A stretch of 49,779 bases of DNA from Cyclobacteriaceae bacterium. GTDB taxonomy: Bacteria; Bacteroidota; Bacteroidia; Cytophagales; Cyclobacteriaceae. Both the position numbers and the translations under genes were made by a program. The notes beneath the pieces are model-generated. The model saw nothing but the letters and a program-made list of their open reading frames with translations. It was not told where the DNA came from and made no database searches. Below, one piece after another: positions 42,027 through 49,779 of this stretch (position 1 is its first letter; each line of letters begins with the position of its first letter). The stretch spans positions 1-49,779 of the forward strand of contig JAIBBB010000003.1 in NCBI GenBank assembly GCA_019694905.1, written 5' to 3'.

Positions 42027-42742
42027 ATCTCACATTTCACAATACCAGCCTCTTCCATCAAGGGATGACCTTTCATTCGCAGGAAGAGCTGAGCCAGTAC
42101 GACAACATCAGAAACACAATATTGAGCAATGCGTCTGAGACCATTTTCATGGTAATAGACATGGTTGACCATTGAACCGTCCATATCATTCTTGCTGGAT
42201 GGAATGTCAAAGACCGTTGCCAGCAAATCCAATGAGGTAAAGTGTTTGTAATCACCGAATTTCCATAGTTCAAGAGTGTCAAGGTGCGGAACTTCCCACG
42301 GTTTGCGCCCTGAAAGATTCAATGCTGCCGGGAGCGACATCCCATGGATCAACATGCGCCTGCTCAGATAGGGGAAGTCAAACTCTTTGCCATTGTGAGC
42401 GACGAGTTTGAGTGTCGCTGAACCGTGGTCAAGAAAAGCCCTTACCTCTTCCAGCAAACTTCGTTCATCGTCGGAATAGAAACACTTGGTCTGCAGACCT
42501 GTCTTGCCACCGGCCACTTCGACGTATCGACCCACGGCAACTACAATTATCTTTCCGAATTCCGCATAGATACCTGCCTTCTGGTGAAACAGGTCTTCGT
42601 CTGTATCCCCTTCCTCCCGCTTCAGGAAACTTGATTTGCGAGACCAATGAGCGCGGAGTCGCTCAGAAAGCTGACTGTATGAAGCTTCGCAGGCTACGGT
42701 CTCAATATCAATCAACAGCAAGTCCCGCAGTTCTGCAAGCAT
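42023..42742 (-). CDS. PolB-exonuclease-like (DnaQ-fold) 3'-5' exonuclease
   Basis: The 239-residue protein has the DEDD exonuclease pattern: D12 and E14 (LLIDIETVA), 'LVAHNGKEFDFPYLSRRM' with the Asp of motif II, and 'IAQYCVSDVVVLAQLFLRM' for motif III (Y-x3-D type). This is the family annotated as predicted 3'-5' exonuclease related to PolB (DNA_pol_B_exo2). It is a free-standing protein, with no polymerase domain. Its biological substrate is not established for the family. It is convergent with the protease gene, and the two TAG stops share the same CTAG. Confidence 0.85.
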   Translation of the reverse strand: MLAELRDLLLIDIETVACEASYSQLSERLRAHWSRKSSFLKREEGDTDEDLFHQKAGIYAEFGKIIVVAVGRYVEVAGGKTGLQTKCFYSDDERSLLEEVRAFLDHGSATLKLVAHNGKEFDFPYLSRRMLIHGMSLPAALNLSGRKPWEVPHLDTLELWKFGDYKHFTSLDLLATVFDIPSSKNDMDGSMVNHVYYHENGLRRIAQYCVSDVVVLAQLFLRMKGHPLMEEAGIVKCEI

Positions 42743-43039
42743 AAATACTGAATCGTGCCAACCAATATCGCGAAATCAGAAAGCGCTGCAAGTCGCTTAA
42801 ATACTAATTTTGCCTTTCATCCGCTGAGACCCTGCCCAATTTGTCTATTAGTAGTTGATTTGCAGGTAATTAGGTCATTTGCACGGCATCCGGATTGACC
42901 TCGTTCGATCACAGAGAAAACTGCTCTTGATCTATTTGATTCGGGAATTTTTTGCCGTACTGAATTGTCCTATTGCTGCATCCATTAGCACATCATATAC
43001 CGTACCTTTGGCCCCCAATTAATTTAACCATCCTCTTCC
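42743..43039. other. Upstream region of the efflux operon, no gene seen
   Basis: This 297-base AT-richer stretch separates the divergently oriented exonuclease and efflux-adaptor genes. No frame looks coding. It has two TAnnTTTG matches on the plus strand (TAATTTTG at 42805-42812 and TACCTTTG at 43003-43010). Neither has a well-spaced TTTG upstream. It has room for a regulator site, but I see no convincing inverted repeat. No TetR- or AraC-type regulator gene is adjacent. Confidence 0.6.
43003..43010 (+). promoter_or_regulatory. Candidate -7 element of the efflux operon
   Basis: TACCTTTG fits TAnnTTTG and lies 29 bases before the adaptor start codon. The -33 element is not recognisable at the usual distance, so this is tentative. 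Confidence 0.3.
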
Positions 43040-44119
43040 ATGTTGGACCTGAAGCGACTCAAGTCACTATTTCATCTTTCATTGGCACTTGTCCTCTTTT
43101 CAATACTTGTCGGCTCATGCAAAAAGAAGCCCGATGCAATGGCTGGTCCTGGTGGTGGCCGCCAGCAGGGACCACCCGAGGTTGATGCGTTTGTTGTTAG
43201 CCCCCATTCCATCAGTGATAAAGTGGAGGTTCCCGGATCTCTACTCCCCTTTGAAGAAACCCAAATAAAGGCAGAGGTCAGTGGGCGGGTAGTACAACTT
43301 AACATCATGGAAGGTACGCTCGTCAAGCGTGGAGACCTCCTTGTTAAGCTATTCGACGCCGATCTGAGAGCCCAACTGCACAAACTGGAAGTGCAGTTAC
43401 AGATTGCAGAGAAGACTATCGAACGCCAAAGGGAGTTACTCAAGATCAGTGGCATCAGCCAACAAGACTTTGATCTGAGCAGCCTCTCTGCAGACAACCT
43501 GAAAGCCGATATCGAAGCCATCAGGATTGCGATTGCAAAAACAGAAATCAGGGCACCCTATGATGGAAAAGTCGGCCTTCGCAACATCAGCCTCGGCTCA
43601 TACCTCAGTCCCAGCGATGTAATCACCACCTTGCGTCAGGTTAGCCAACTTAAGCTGGAGTTTTCCGTTCCGGAAAAATATGCACAAAATATTGGCAAAG
43701 GTTATGTCGTGAAGTTTCGCGTAGACGCCGGAAAATCCGATCATAAAGCAACCGTCATGGCTACTGAAAGCAGCGTAGATCAGAGCACCAGGACCCTAAA
43801 GGTCAGAGCCGTGGTCAACGCGCTTGACAATGAGCTTGTCCCCGGCGTATTCGCAAAAGTGAACTTGCAGTTGGGTGAAGATCTTAAGGCCCTGCTGGTC
43901 CCCTCACAATGCATTATTCCGGCTGCGCGTACTAAGCAGATTATCGTCTTCCGCCAGGACACTGCCCGCTTTACTGTGGTCCAAACCGGGATACGTGACT
44001 CTGCCTACGTCCAGATCCTCAGTGGCCTTAAGGAAGGCGATACCATTGTAACCTCAGGATTGATGGCCGTACGTCCAAACGTGCGGATCAAACTATCCAA
44101 GATCAAGCGTTTCGAATAA
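43040..44119 (+). CDS. RND efflux periplasmic adaptor (membrane fusion) lipoprotein
   Basis: The 359-residue protein has a lipobox ending at C27 (ILVGSC), so it should be lipidated. Then come the typical HlyD/MFP parts: a beta-barrel/lipoyl half (about 60-95, VPGSLLPFEETQIKAEVSGRV), an alpha-helical hairpin (about 100-165), the second lipoyl half (IRAPYDGKVGLRNISLGSYL), a beta-barrel domain and a membrane-proximal domain ending in GLMAVRPNVRIKL. It would bridge the permease and the outer-membrane channel encoded immediately downstream. Only 20 bases separate it from the permease gene. Confidence 0.95.
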   Translation: MLDLKRLKSLFHLSLALVLFSILVGSCKKKPDAMAGPGGGRQQGPPEVDAFVVSPHSISDKVEVPGSLLPFEETQIKAEVSGRVVQLNIMEGTLVKRGDLLVKLFDADLRAQLHKLEVQLQIAEKTIERQRELLKISGISQQDFDLSSLSADNLKADIEAIRIAIAKTEIRAPYDGKVGLRNISLGSYLSPSDVITTLRQVSQLKLEFSVPEKYAQNIGKGYVVKFRVDAGKSDHKATVMATESSVDQSTRTLKVRAVVNALDNELVPGVFAKVNLQLGEDLKALLVPSQCIIPAARTKQIIVFRQDTARFTVVQTGIRDSAYVQILSGLKEGDTIVTSGLMAVRPNVRIKLSKIKRFE

Positions 44120-44139
44120 CCGCCCTAACTCACAGACCT

Positions 44140-47100
44140 ATGAACATTTCAGAGTTAAGTCTCCGCAGGCCAGTGATGGCCTTCGTGATGAACATCATCA
44201 TCGTGTTATTTGGTGTGATCGGATTTACCTTTCTTGGAGTCCGCGACTATCCTGCAATTGACCCTCCTAATGTCAACGTGAGCACCTCCTATTCCGGAGC
44301 CAACGCCGATATCATAGAATCCCAGATCACCGAACCACTTGAAAAATCGATCAACGGAATTGCCGGGATCAAGAACATCACTTCCTCCTCAAGTATGGGT
44401 AGGAGTAATATCAACGTGGAGTTCGAACTCAACGTTGACCTCGAAGCGGCTGCCAATGATGTCCGGGACAAAGTATCTCAGGCTGTGAGAACCTTGCCCC
44501 AGGACCTGACGGCTCCTCCGGTCACTTCTAAAGCCGATGCCAACTCTGATCCAATCATCTCCATGACTGTTCAGAGCAGCACAAGAAATCCCCTCCAGCT
44601 CACCGAATATGCTACCAACGTGCTGGTAGAGAGATTGCAGACAATACCGGGTGTGAGCAGCGTGCAGATCTGGGGTGAAAAGAAATTCGCCATGCGCATC
44701 TGGCTGGACCCTTCCAAGCTAAGTGCCTACTCGCTCACGGCCCTGGAAGTGCAGCAAGCACTCAACAGAGAGAATGTCGAACTACCATCCGGAAAGATTG
44801 CCGGAGATGCGACCGAACTTACCGTCCGCACTTTTGGCAGGCTCTACACAGAAGACGACTTCAACAACGTAGTTGTCAAATCCAGCCCGGCTGGTGATAT
44901 CCGCTTGCGAGATATTGGCCAGGCAGTGCTTGGGCCGGAAAATGAGGAATCCATTCTGAAAGAAAGCCGGATACCCATGGTAGGAATGGCCATCATTCCT
45001 CTGCCGGGTTCAAACTATGTTTCGATCTCGAATGAGTTTTACAAGCGGATGGATCAAATCAAGAAAGAAGTTCCGCCTGATATCACTTTGAATATCGCTC
45101 TCGATCAAACCGTATTTATCAAGCGGTCCATCGAAGAAGTGCAAGAAACTCTTATTATCTCCATTCTGCTGGTGATCCTCATCATCTATCTGTTCTTCAG
45201 AGACACAATCATCGCACTCAGGCCCTTGATTGACATCCCTGTATCGCTAACGGCTACTTTCTTTATCATGTATCTGTGTGGATTTTCAATCAACGTGCTC
45301 ACCATGCTCGGAATCGTACTGGCAACGGGCCTTGTGGTAGATGACGGGATTGTGGTTACTGAAAACATCTACAAGAAGCTCGAAGGCGGTATGAACAAGT
45401 ACCAGGCCGCCAAAGAGGGTTCCAGAGAAATCTTCTTCGCGGTTATCTCAACGTCCATCACGCTTGCCATTGTGTTTCTTCCTGTGATCTTCCTTCAAGG
45501 ATTTGTGGGGCGACTGTTCCGTGAATTTGGTATTGTTGTCGCCGGAGCGGTATTGGTTTCCTGCTTTGTGTCGCTTACGCTGACACCGGTACTGAGCGTA
45601 AAACTTACCAAAAGCAATCACTCACACTCCTGGTTTTATCGTGTTACCGAACCATTCTTTGCCGCAATGGAAGATGGATACCGCAGGTGGTTATCGGCCT
45701 TCATGAAATCCCGTTGGCTCGCATTCCCCATTATTGCCGCCTGTTTTGGTGTCACGTTTTACATCATCAGTAATATCCAATCTGAACTTGCTCCGTTGGA
45801 AGACAGAAATCAATTCAGGCTGCAGCTGACTGCCCCTGAAGGTACTTCCTATGACTACATGGACAAGTATGTTGACAAGATGGCGCAGTTCGTGATGGAT
45901 TCTATCCCAGAGCACCGCATCGCTTTGTCCATCACCGCTCCCGGATTTACTGGTTCTGGCTCTGTAAACACAGGCTTCGTCCGAGTGACCCTGGATGATC
46001 CTGATCAAAGGACGCGCTCTCAACAGGAAATCGCGGCTATGGTAACCAAGAATCTTCCCCGCTTCCCGGAGGGCCGCGCCTTTGTCATTCAAGAGCAGAC
46101 CATATCCGTTAACCGCAGAGGCGGACTTCCGGTGCAGTTCGTTATCCAGAACAACAATTTTGAAAAATTGCAGCAAGTGTTACCCAAGTTTCTGGAAGCT
46201 GCCAATCAGAACCCAACCTTCATGGGAGTCGATGTCGATCTTAAGTTCAACAAACCTGAATTAAAGGTTCGGATTAATCGTCTGAAAGCAACACAGCTGG
46301 GTATATCCGTTCAGGATATTTCGCAAACTCTGCAATTGGCCTACAGCAACTTGCGCTTCGGATATTTCACCCGCGAAGGCAAACAATATCAGGTGATTGG
46401 TCAGGTGGATCGCACAAACCGTGACGACCCGGATGACTTGAAAAGTCTCTACGTTCGGACCAAGTCCGGAGAGTTGATCAGTATCGACAACGTGGTGAGT
46501 GTGGAAGAATCAACAACGCCTCCATCCCTTTATCACTTCAATAGGTACAAGTCTGCGACTGTTTCAGCTGGTCTCGCACCCGGAAAGACCATCGGTGACG
46601 GGATCGCGGCCATGAGGGAAATCGGAGCGAAAACCCTTGACGAAACATTCACCACTTCTCTCGCCGGCGCTTCACGCGACTATGCAGAAAGTTCTTCAAA
46701 CACATCCTTCGCACTTATCCTTGCTCTCATTCTCATCTATCTGGTCCTTGCGGCTCAATTTGAGAGTTTCATTGATCCCCTCACCATCATGGTAACGGTA
46801 CCCCTCGCGTTTGCAGGAGCCTTCCTGTCCCTGTGGGCATTTAATCAAACGTTCAATATATTTTCTCAGATAGGCATGATCATGCTGGTTGGTCTTGTGA
46901 CGAAAAACGGTATTCTGATTGTTGAATTTGCCAACAAAAAGCGTGAAGAAGGTCTGAACGCCATTCAGGCCGTCGTGGAGGCCTCCCGCCTGCGCCTACG
47001 ACCGATTCTAATGACCAGCCTGGCAATGACATTGGGTACACTACCCCTTGCGCTTTCAATCGGAGCCGCGTCCACCAGCCGCGTACCGCTGGGAATAGTG

Positions 47101-47256
47101 ATAGTAGGCGGAGTCATGTTCTCTCTTATTCTCACCTTATTCGTTATCCCAGCAGTGTATTCGTACTTCTCACGTAAGCACAAGCACATTGACTTTGACA
47201 AAGAACTTGGAACCACATCACAACACCAGCCCACAGAACTTGTATATGAAAATTAG
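44140..47256 (+). CDS. RND-family multidrug efflux permease
   Basis: The 1,038-residue protein has the AcrB/MexF layout: 12 transmembrane helices, with the first just at the N-terminus (VMAFVMNIIIVLFGVIGF); two large periplasmic loops (about 40-330 and 565-870); and the proton-relay aspartates D401 and D402 in TM4 (GLVVDDGIVV). It belongs to the hydrophobe/amphiphile efflux (HAE1) group. It would export lipophilic drugs, detergents or related molecules using the proton gradient. Its 3' end overlaps the TolC-like gene by 11 bases. Substrates cannot be deduced. Confidence 0.97.
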   Translation: MNISELSLRRPVMAFVMNIIIVLFGVIGFTFLGVRDYPAIDPPNVNVSTSYSGANADIIESQITEPLEKSINGIAGIKNITSSSSMGRSNINVEFELNVDLEAAANDVRDKVSQAVRTLPQDLTAPPVTSKADANSDPIISMTVQSSTRNPLQLTEYATNVLVERLQTIPGVSSVQIWGEKKFAMRIWLDPSKLSAYSLTALEVQQALNRENVELPSGKIAGDATELTVRTFGRLYTEDDFNNVVVKSSPAGDIRLRDIGQAVLGPENEESILKESRIPMVGMAIIPLPGSNYVSISNEFYKRMDQIKKEVPPDITLNIALDQTVFIKRSIEEVQETLIISILLVILIIYLFFRDTIIALRPLIDIPVSLTATFFIMYLCGFSINVLTMLGIVLATGLVVDDGIVVTENIYKKLEGGMNKYQAAKEGSREIFFAVISTSITLAIVFLPVIFLQGFVGRLFREFGIVVAGAVLVSCFVSLTLTPVLSVKLTKSNHSHSWFYRVTEPFFAAMEDGYRRWLSAFMKSRWLAFPIIAACFGVTFYIISNIQSELAPLEDRNQFRLQLTAPEGTSYDYMDKYVDKMAQFVMDSIPEHRIALSITAPGFTGSGSVNTGFVRVTLDDPDQRTRSQQEIAAMVTKNLPRFPEGRAFVIQEQTISVNRRGGLPVQFVIQNNNFEKLQQVLPKFLEAANQNPTFMGVDVDLKFNKPELKVRINRLKATQLGISVQDISQTLQLAYSNLRFGYFTREGKQYQVIGQVDRTNRDDPDDLKSLYVRTKSGELISIDNVVSVEESTTPPSLYHFNRYKSATVSAGLAPGKTIGDGIAAMREIGAKTLDETFTTSLAGASRDYAESSSNTSFALILALILIYLVLAAQFESFIDPLTIMVTVPLAFAGAFLSLWAFNQTFNIFSQIGMIMLVGLVTKNGILIVEFANKKREEGLNAIQAVVEASRLRLRPILMTSLAMTLGTLPLALSIGAASTSRVPLGIVIVGGVMFSLILTLFVIPAVYSYFSRKHKHIDFDKELGTTSQHQPTELVYEN

Positions 47257-48586
47257 ACTCCTGCTCTTCTTTTTTGTTGGTGTTACCCTTTTGATGACGT
47301 CGGCCGCTGCTCAGCAACTTACCGTTGAGGAGGTAGTTAAAACAGCGTTGCAAAAGAACTACGATGTTCTTCTGAGCGAGAATGCGGCTGCCACAGCTGC
47401 CAATGACTACAGATATTCAACGGGTGGATTCCTGCCCACGCTGAACGCCACTGGCACCCAGGTCACCAATAGCCAGGATCAACACCAGGAATTTGACCCT
47501 AGTAACCCTGCATTCGCCTCCAATCCAATCAGGGAAGGAAAGGGCATTAAATCCGCTGTGATCAACTCAGGCCTTCAGTTGTCGTGGACTCTTTTCGACG
47601 GCACTAAAATGTTCTCCGTGCGCAACAGACTTTCGGCCCAAAACGAATTGGGGTTGGCCAATGTCAAAAATCAAATGAACAATACTGTTGCCAGCGTCAT
47701 CACCAACTATTTCAATGTTGTCCGACAGAAGCAACAACTCAAGGCCATTCAGGAGTTGATTGAAGTCAATAACGAGCGCGTAAAACTCGCAGAAAAGAAG
47801 TTACAGGTGGGTACCGGTGGCAAACCTGAATTGCTGCAGGCGCGTGTTGACTTGAATGCCCAGCGGACACTGGCCCTTCAGCAGGAGACGCTGATTCAAC
47901 AATTAAAGGATCAACTGAACGGATTGCTGGGGATGAGCCTTCCCGATGGATTTGACGTAGCCGACACAATCCCCATCAATCTCAATATCACCCTCAATGA
48001 TGTGGTGGGTGGCTTCGAGCAACAATCACCCATTCTCAAAGTGGCAGCTACAAACGTGAACATTGCCCGGCTATCGCTGAAAGAACGAAGAGCAGAGCGC
48101 TACCCGGTCATTAATTTTGTTTCTGCCTACAGTTATTCCAAAACTGACAACCTGGTAGTGCTCAACAAAAACCTGCCCTTGTTGTCGAGATTCAACGGAT
48201 ATAACTATGGGTTTTCCATTTCGTTACCCATTCTGAACGGCTTCAATCAGGATCGGTTGATCCAGAATGCCATGATCAATCACCAACGCCAGCAATTGGT
48301 TTATGATCAGCAAAAAAATGCGGCATTTGTTCTTATCCGCAATGGCTTTACCAATTATGAAAACTCGAAACGAATTCTGATTCTCCAGGAAGAGAACATT
48401 CTGCTCGCAAAGGAAAATGTGACTATCGCACTGGAGGGCTTTCGCCGTGGTATCACGACCTACATCGAATTACGGACGGCTCAACAGGCGCTGTCTGACG
48501 CCTTTTCTCAACTCATTGCAGCAAGGTACAATGCAAAAGCGGCTGAAACGGAGCTAATGCGCCTCAAGGGATCCCTCCTGGAGTGA
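47246..48586 (+). CDS. TolC-family outer-membrane efflux channel
   Basis: I choose the ATG at 47246 (MKIRLLLFFFVGVTLLMTSAAAQ, a signal peptide), giving 446 residues. An earlier ATG at 47189 would put 19 polar residues in front of the signal peptide. The mature part has two outer-membrane efflux protein repeats rich in Gln/Ala/Leu coiled coil (about 155-225 and 350-435), with 'VGTGGKPELLQARVDLNAQR' between. It is the exit duct of the adaptor-permease pair. The start lies inside the end of the permease gene (11-base overlap), so translation is likely coupled. Confidence 0.95.
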   Translation: MKIRLLLFFFVGVTLLMTSAAAQQLTVEEVVKTALQKNYDVLLSENAAATAANDYRYSTGGFLPTLNATGTQVTNSQDQHQEFDPSNPAFASNPIREGKGIKSAVINSGLQLSWTLFDGTKMFSVRNRLSAQNELGLANVKNQMNNTVASVITNYFNVVRQKQQLKAIQELIEVNNERVKLAEKKLQVGTGGKPELLQARVDLNAQRTLALQQETLIQQLKDQLNGLLGMSLPDGFDVADTIPINLNITLNDVVGGFEQQSPILKVAATNVNIARLSLKERRAERYPVINFVSAYSYSKTDNLVVLNKNLPLLSRFNGYNYGFSISLPILNGFNQDRLIQNAMINHQRQQLVYDQQKNAAFVLIRNGFTNYENSKRILILQEENILLAKENVTIALEGFRRGITTYIELRTAQQALSDAFSQLIAARYNAKAAETELMRLKGSLLE

Positions 48587-48596
48587 GCATGCTCAC
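48583..48596. other. 14-base perfect palindrome at the TolC-gene stop
   Basis: GTGAGCATGCTCAC is a perfect inverted repeat overlapping the stop codon (48584-48586). No T-run follows. It could be a weak hairpin or chance. Confidence 0.3.
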
Positions 48597-48697
48597 CGAC
48601 CGCAATCCGCAGTTCACCGACCACGACCAACCAGCGGCCTATTGCTGATTATCCTTATTCCTGAGGGTCCGTATGTTTACAGTATAATCTGAAACAT

Positions 48698-49468
48698 ATG
48701 AGCACTCCCGACAAAAAAAATGAACCTTCTGGTTCCTGGTGGAATGAACAAGCTGAGCACTCTCGGTCTGGAAGAATTATTGCCGGACTTATACTGGTAA
48801 TCGTTGGCGCCGGCTGGCTGGCCAATCAATTTGGTGACTTCTTCCCGGACTGGCTTATCAGCTGGCCGATGATCCTGATTGTAGTGGGACTCTTTACGGG
48901 GGCTAAACATGGTTTCCGAGGAATTGGTTGGATGTTCCCAACGATTATCGGCTTGTTTTTCCTGGTCGATTTCGCCTATCCGGAGTTCAGCTTCAGACCA
49001 TACTTCTGGCCTTTGTTCCTTATTCTGATGGGGTTGTATTTCATCGTCAGGCCCAAACGGAAAAAAAAAGACATGAGGGGGCATTGGGGTGAATCCCTCT
49101 ATGGCGCTTCACTGGAGTCTGGCGACTGGGTTGACTATACCTCCTTCTTCGGCGGCATCAAAAAGAATGTTATTAGCAAGGAATTTAAAGGCGGAGAGGT
49201 AACCGCCGTGTTCGGTGGCGCTGAGGTCAATCTGTCACAAGCTGATATTACAGGGACTGTCAATCTCGACCTGACCGCTGTCTTTGGTGGCGTGAAATTA
49301 ATTGTCCCTCCGCACTGGCAAATCCGTTCTTCAGACTTTACAACTGTAATGGGAGGAGTTGAGGACAAGCGACAGGTCTACAAAGACGCCGCTGCTCAGC
49401 TAAGTGATAAAGTGCTGAATCTCACAGGCACCGCTGTGCTGGGAGGTATCGATATCCGCAGCTATTGA
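48698..49468 (+). CDS. LiaF-like membrane protein
   Basis: The 256-residue protein has about four closely spaced hydrophobic segments (near 26-42, 50-66, 72-88 and 100-118) like the LiaI/LiaF transmembrane region (DUF5668). A C-terminal domain (about 145-256) follows, with repeated 'FGG'-containing strands (TSFFGGIKK, TAVFGGAEVNL, TAVFGGVKLIV, VMGGVEDK), typical of the cell-wall-active antibiotic response (LiaF) C-terminal fold. In Firmicutes LiaF restrains the LiaRS two-component system. In Bacteroidota, similar proteins are widespread with unknown roles, and no LiaRS pair is visible next door. The next gene starts 11 bases later. Confidence 0.85.
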   Translation: MSTPDKKNEPSGSWWNEQAEHSRSGRIIAGLILVIVGAGWLANQFGDFFPDWLISWPMILIVVGLFTGAKHGFRGIGWMFPTIIGLFFLVDFAYPEFSFRPYFWPLFLILMGLYFIVRPKRKKKDMRGHWGESLYGASLESGDWVDYTSFFGGIKKNVISKEFKGGEVTAVFGGAEVNLSQADITGTVNLDLTAVFGGVKLIVPPHWQIRSSDFTTVMGGVEDKRQVYKDAAAQLSDKVLNLTGTAVLGGIDIRSY

Positions 49469-49478
49469 TGGCAAGCCA

Positions 49479-49779
49479 ATGAATTGGTACGTAGCCAAAA
49501 TCATCTTCAGAATTGTGAGTGTGTCACCAGATGACCACTCACAATTTGATGAACACTTACGACTTATTGAGGCCGACAATTTTGAAGAAGCACTGCTCAA
49601 GGCCCGGATGATAGGGATTCAGGAAGAAGACCCTATCGAGGGCCACCAAGGAAGAAGCCGGTGGGAGTTTATCAATGTGCCAGAACTTGTCCCTGTGGCA
49701 TCGCTGGCCCATGGGACTGAACTCTTCAGCAAAGTGAAGGAAGTTAACGAAGCAGAATCCTATATTCGCCATATTCATA
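49479..49779 (+). CDS. DUF4288 family protein, 3' end cut by window edge
   Basis: An ATG at 49479 opens a frame that runs to the right edge, 100 complete codons, without a stop. It begins MNWYVAKIIFRIVS and continues with 'QFDEHLRLIEADNFEEALLKA' and 'RWEFINVPELVPV', a pattern I associate with DUF4288, a small cytoplasmic family of unknown function. The start follows the LiaF-like stop by 10 bases, so the two are likely co-transcribed. The family name is from memory of the motif set, and the missing C-terminus prevents a check. Confidence 0.75.
   Translation, partial: MNWYVAKIIFRIVSVSPDDHSQFDEHLRLIEADNFEEALLKARMIGIQEEDPIEGHQGRSRWEFINVPELVPVASLAHGTELFSKVKEVNEAESYIRHIH

Noticed and set aside
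1-49779. Mobile element or genomic island
   Set aside because: I found no integrase, transposase, tRNA-flanked repeats or phage gene; gene content is mostly core and evenly packed.

Overview
The window looks like a chromosomal segment of a Bacteroidota bacterium, most likely a gliding member of the Cytophagales. The reasons are the gliding genes gldD and gldE next to ssb and mutY, two very large secreted proteins ending in type IX secretion (T9SS) C-terminal sorting domains, promoter-like TTTG-N17-19-TAnnTTTG elements, a Bacteroidota-style HU protein, and the absence of Shine-Dalgarno sequences at most starts. About 30 protein genes fill nearly the whole window. I see no tRNA, rRNA, CRISPR array, transposase, integrase or phage gene. 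The only stretch close to 300 bases without a gene is the upstream region of the efflux operon (42743-43039).

Layout. 1-2.4 kb: a truncated DUF2306-type membrane protein, a divergent small membrane protein, and a saccharopine-dehydrogenase-like oxidoreductase. 2.5-6.7 kb: an AsmA-family envelope protein behind two overlapping DinB-fold genes. 6.7-19.4 kb: an extracytoplasmic block on the minus strand. It holds a small exported Kre9/KNH-like protein, a 2,701-residue mosaic T9SS protein with seven tandem Ig-like repeats, an exported caspase-fold protease and, beyond a terminator, a propeller/Y_Y_Y membrane sensor without a kinase. 19.5-25.1 kb: recG, gldD, gldE, ssb, mutY. 25.2-28.2 kb (plus strand): HU, a TPR membrane protein, a 29-residue basic ribosomal-type protein and RNase G, ending at a strong terminator.

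28.3-30.9 kb: htpG and pdxJ. 31.0-35.0 kb (minus strand): an acyltransferase and DNA polymerase I, whose proofreading site looks inactivated. 35.2-38.3 kb: an SPFH/band-7 protein and a long-chain acyl-CoA ligase. 38.4-42.7 kb: a T9SS-secreted subtilisin-like protease, convergent with a PolB-type 3'-5' exonuclease. 43.0-48.6 kb: a complete adaptor/RND permease/TolC efflux operon. 48.7 kb to the end: a LiaF-like membrane protein and a truncated DUF4288 gene.

Most genes are core housekeeping or envelope functions. The least explained part is the 6.7-19.4 kb block, where a giant modular surface protein, a small exported Ig-like partner and an exported caspase-fold protease sit in what looks like one transcription unit, next to a kinase-less sensor. 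Two other points deserve a second look: the degenerate PolA proofreading domain, and the tiny basic gene between the TPR gene and RNase G.
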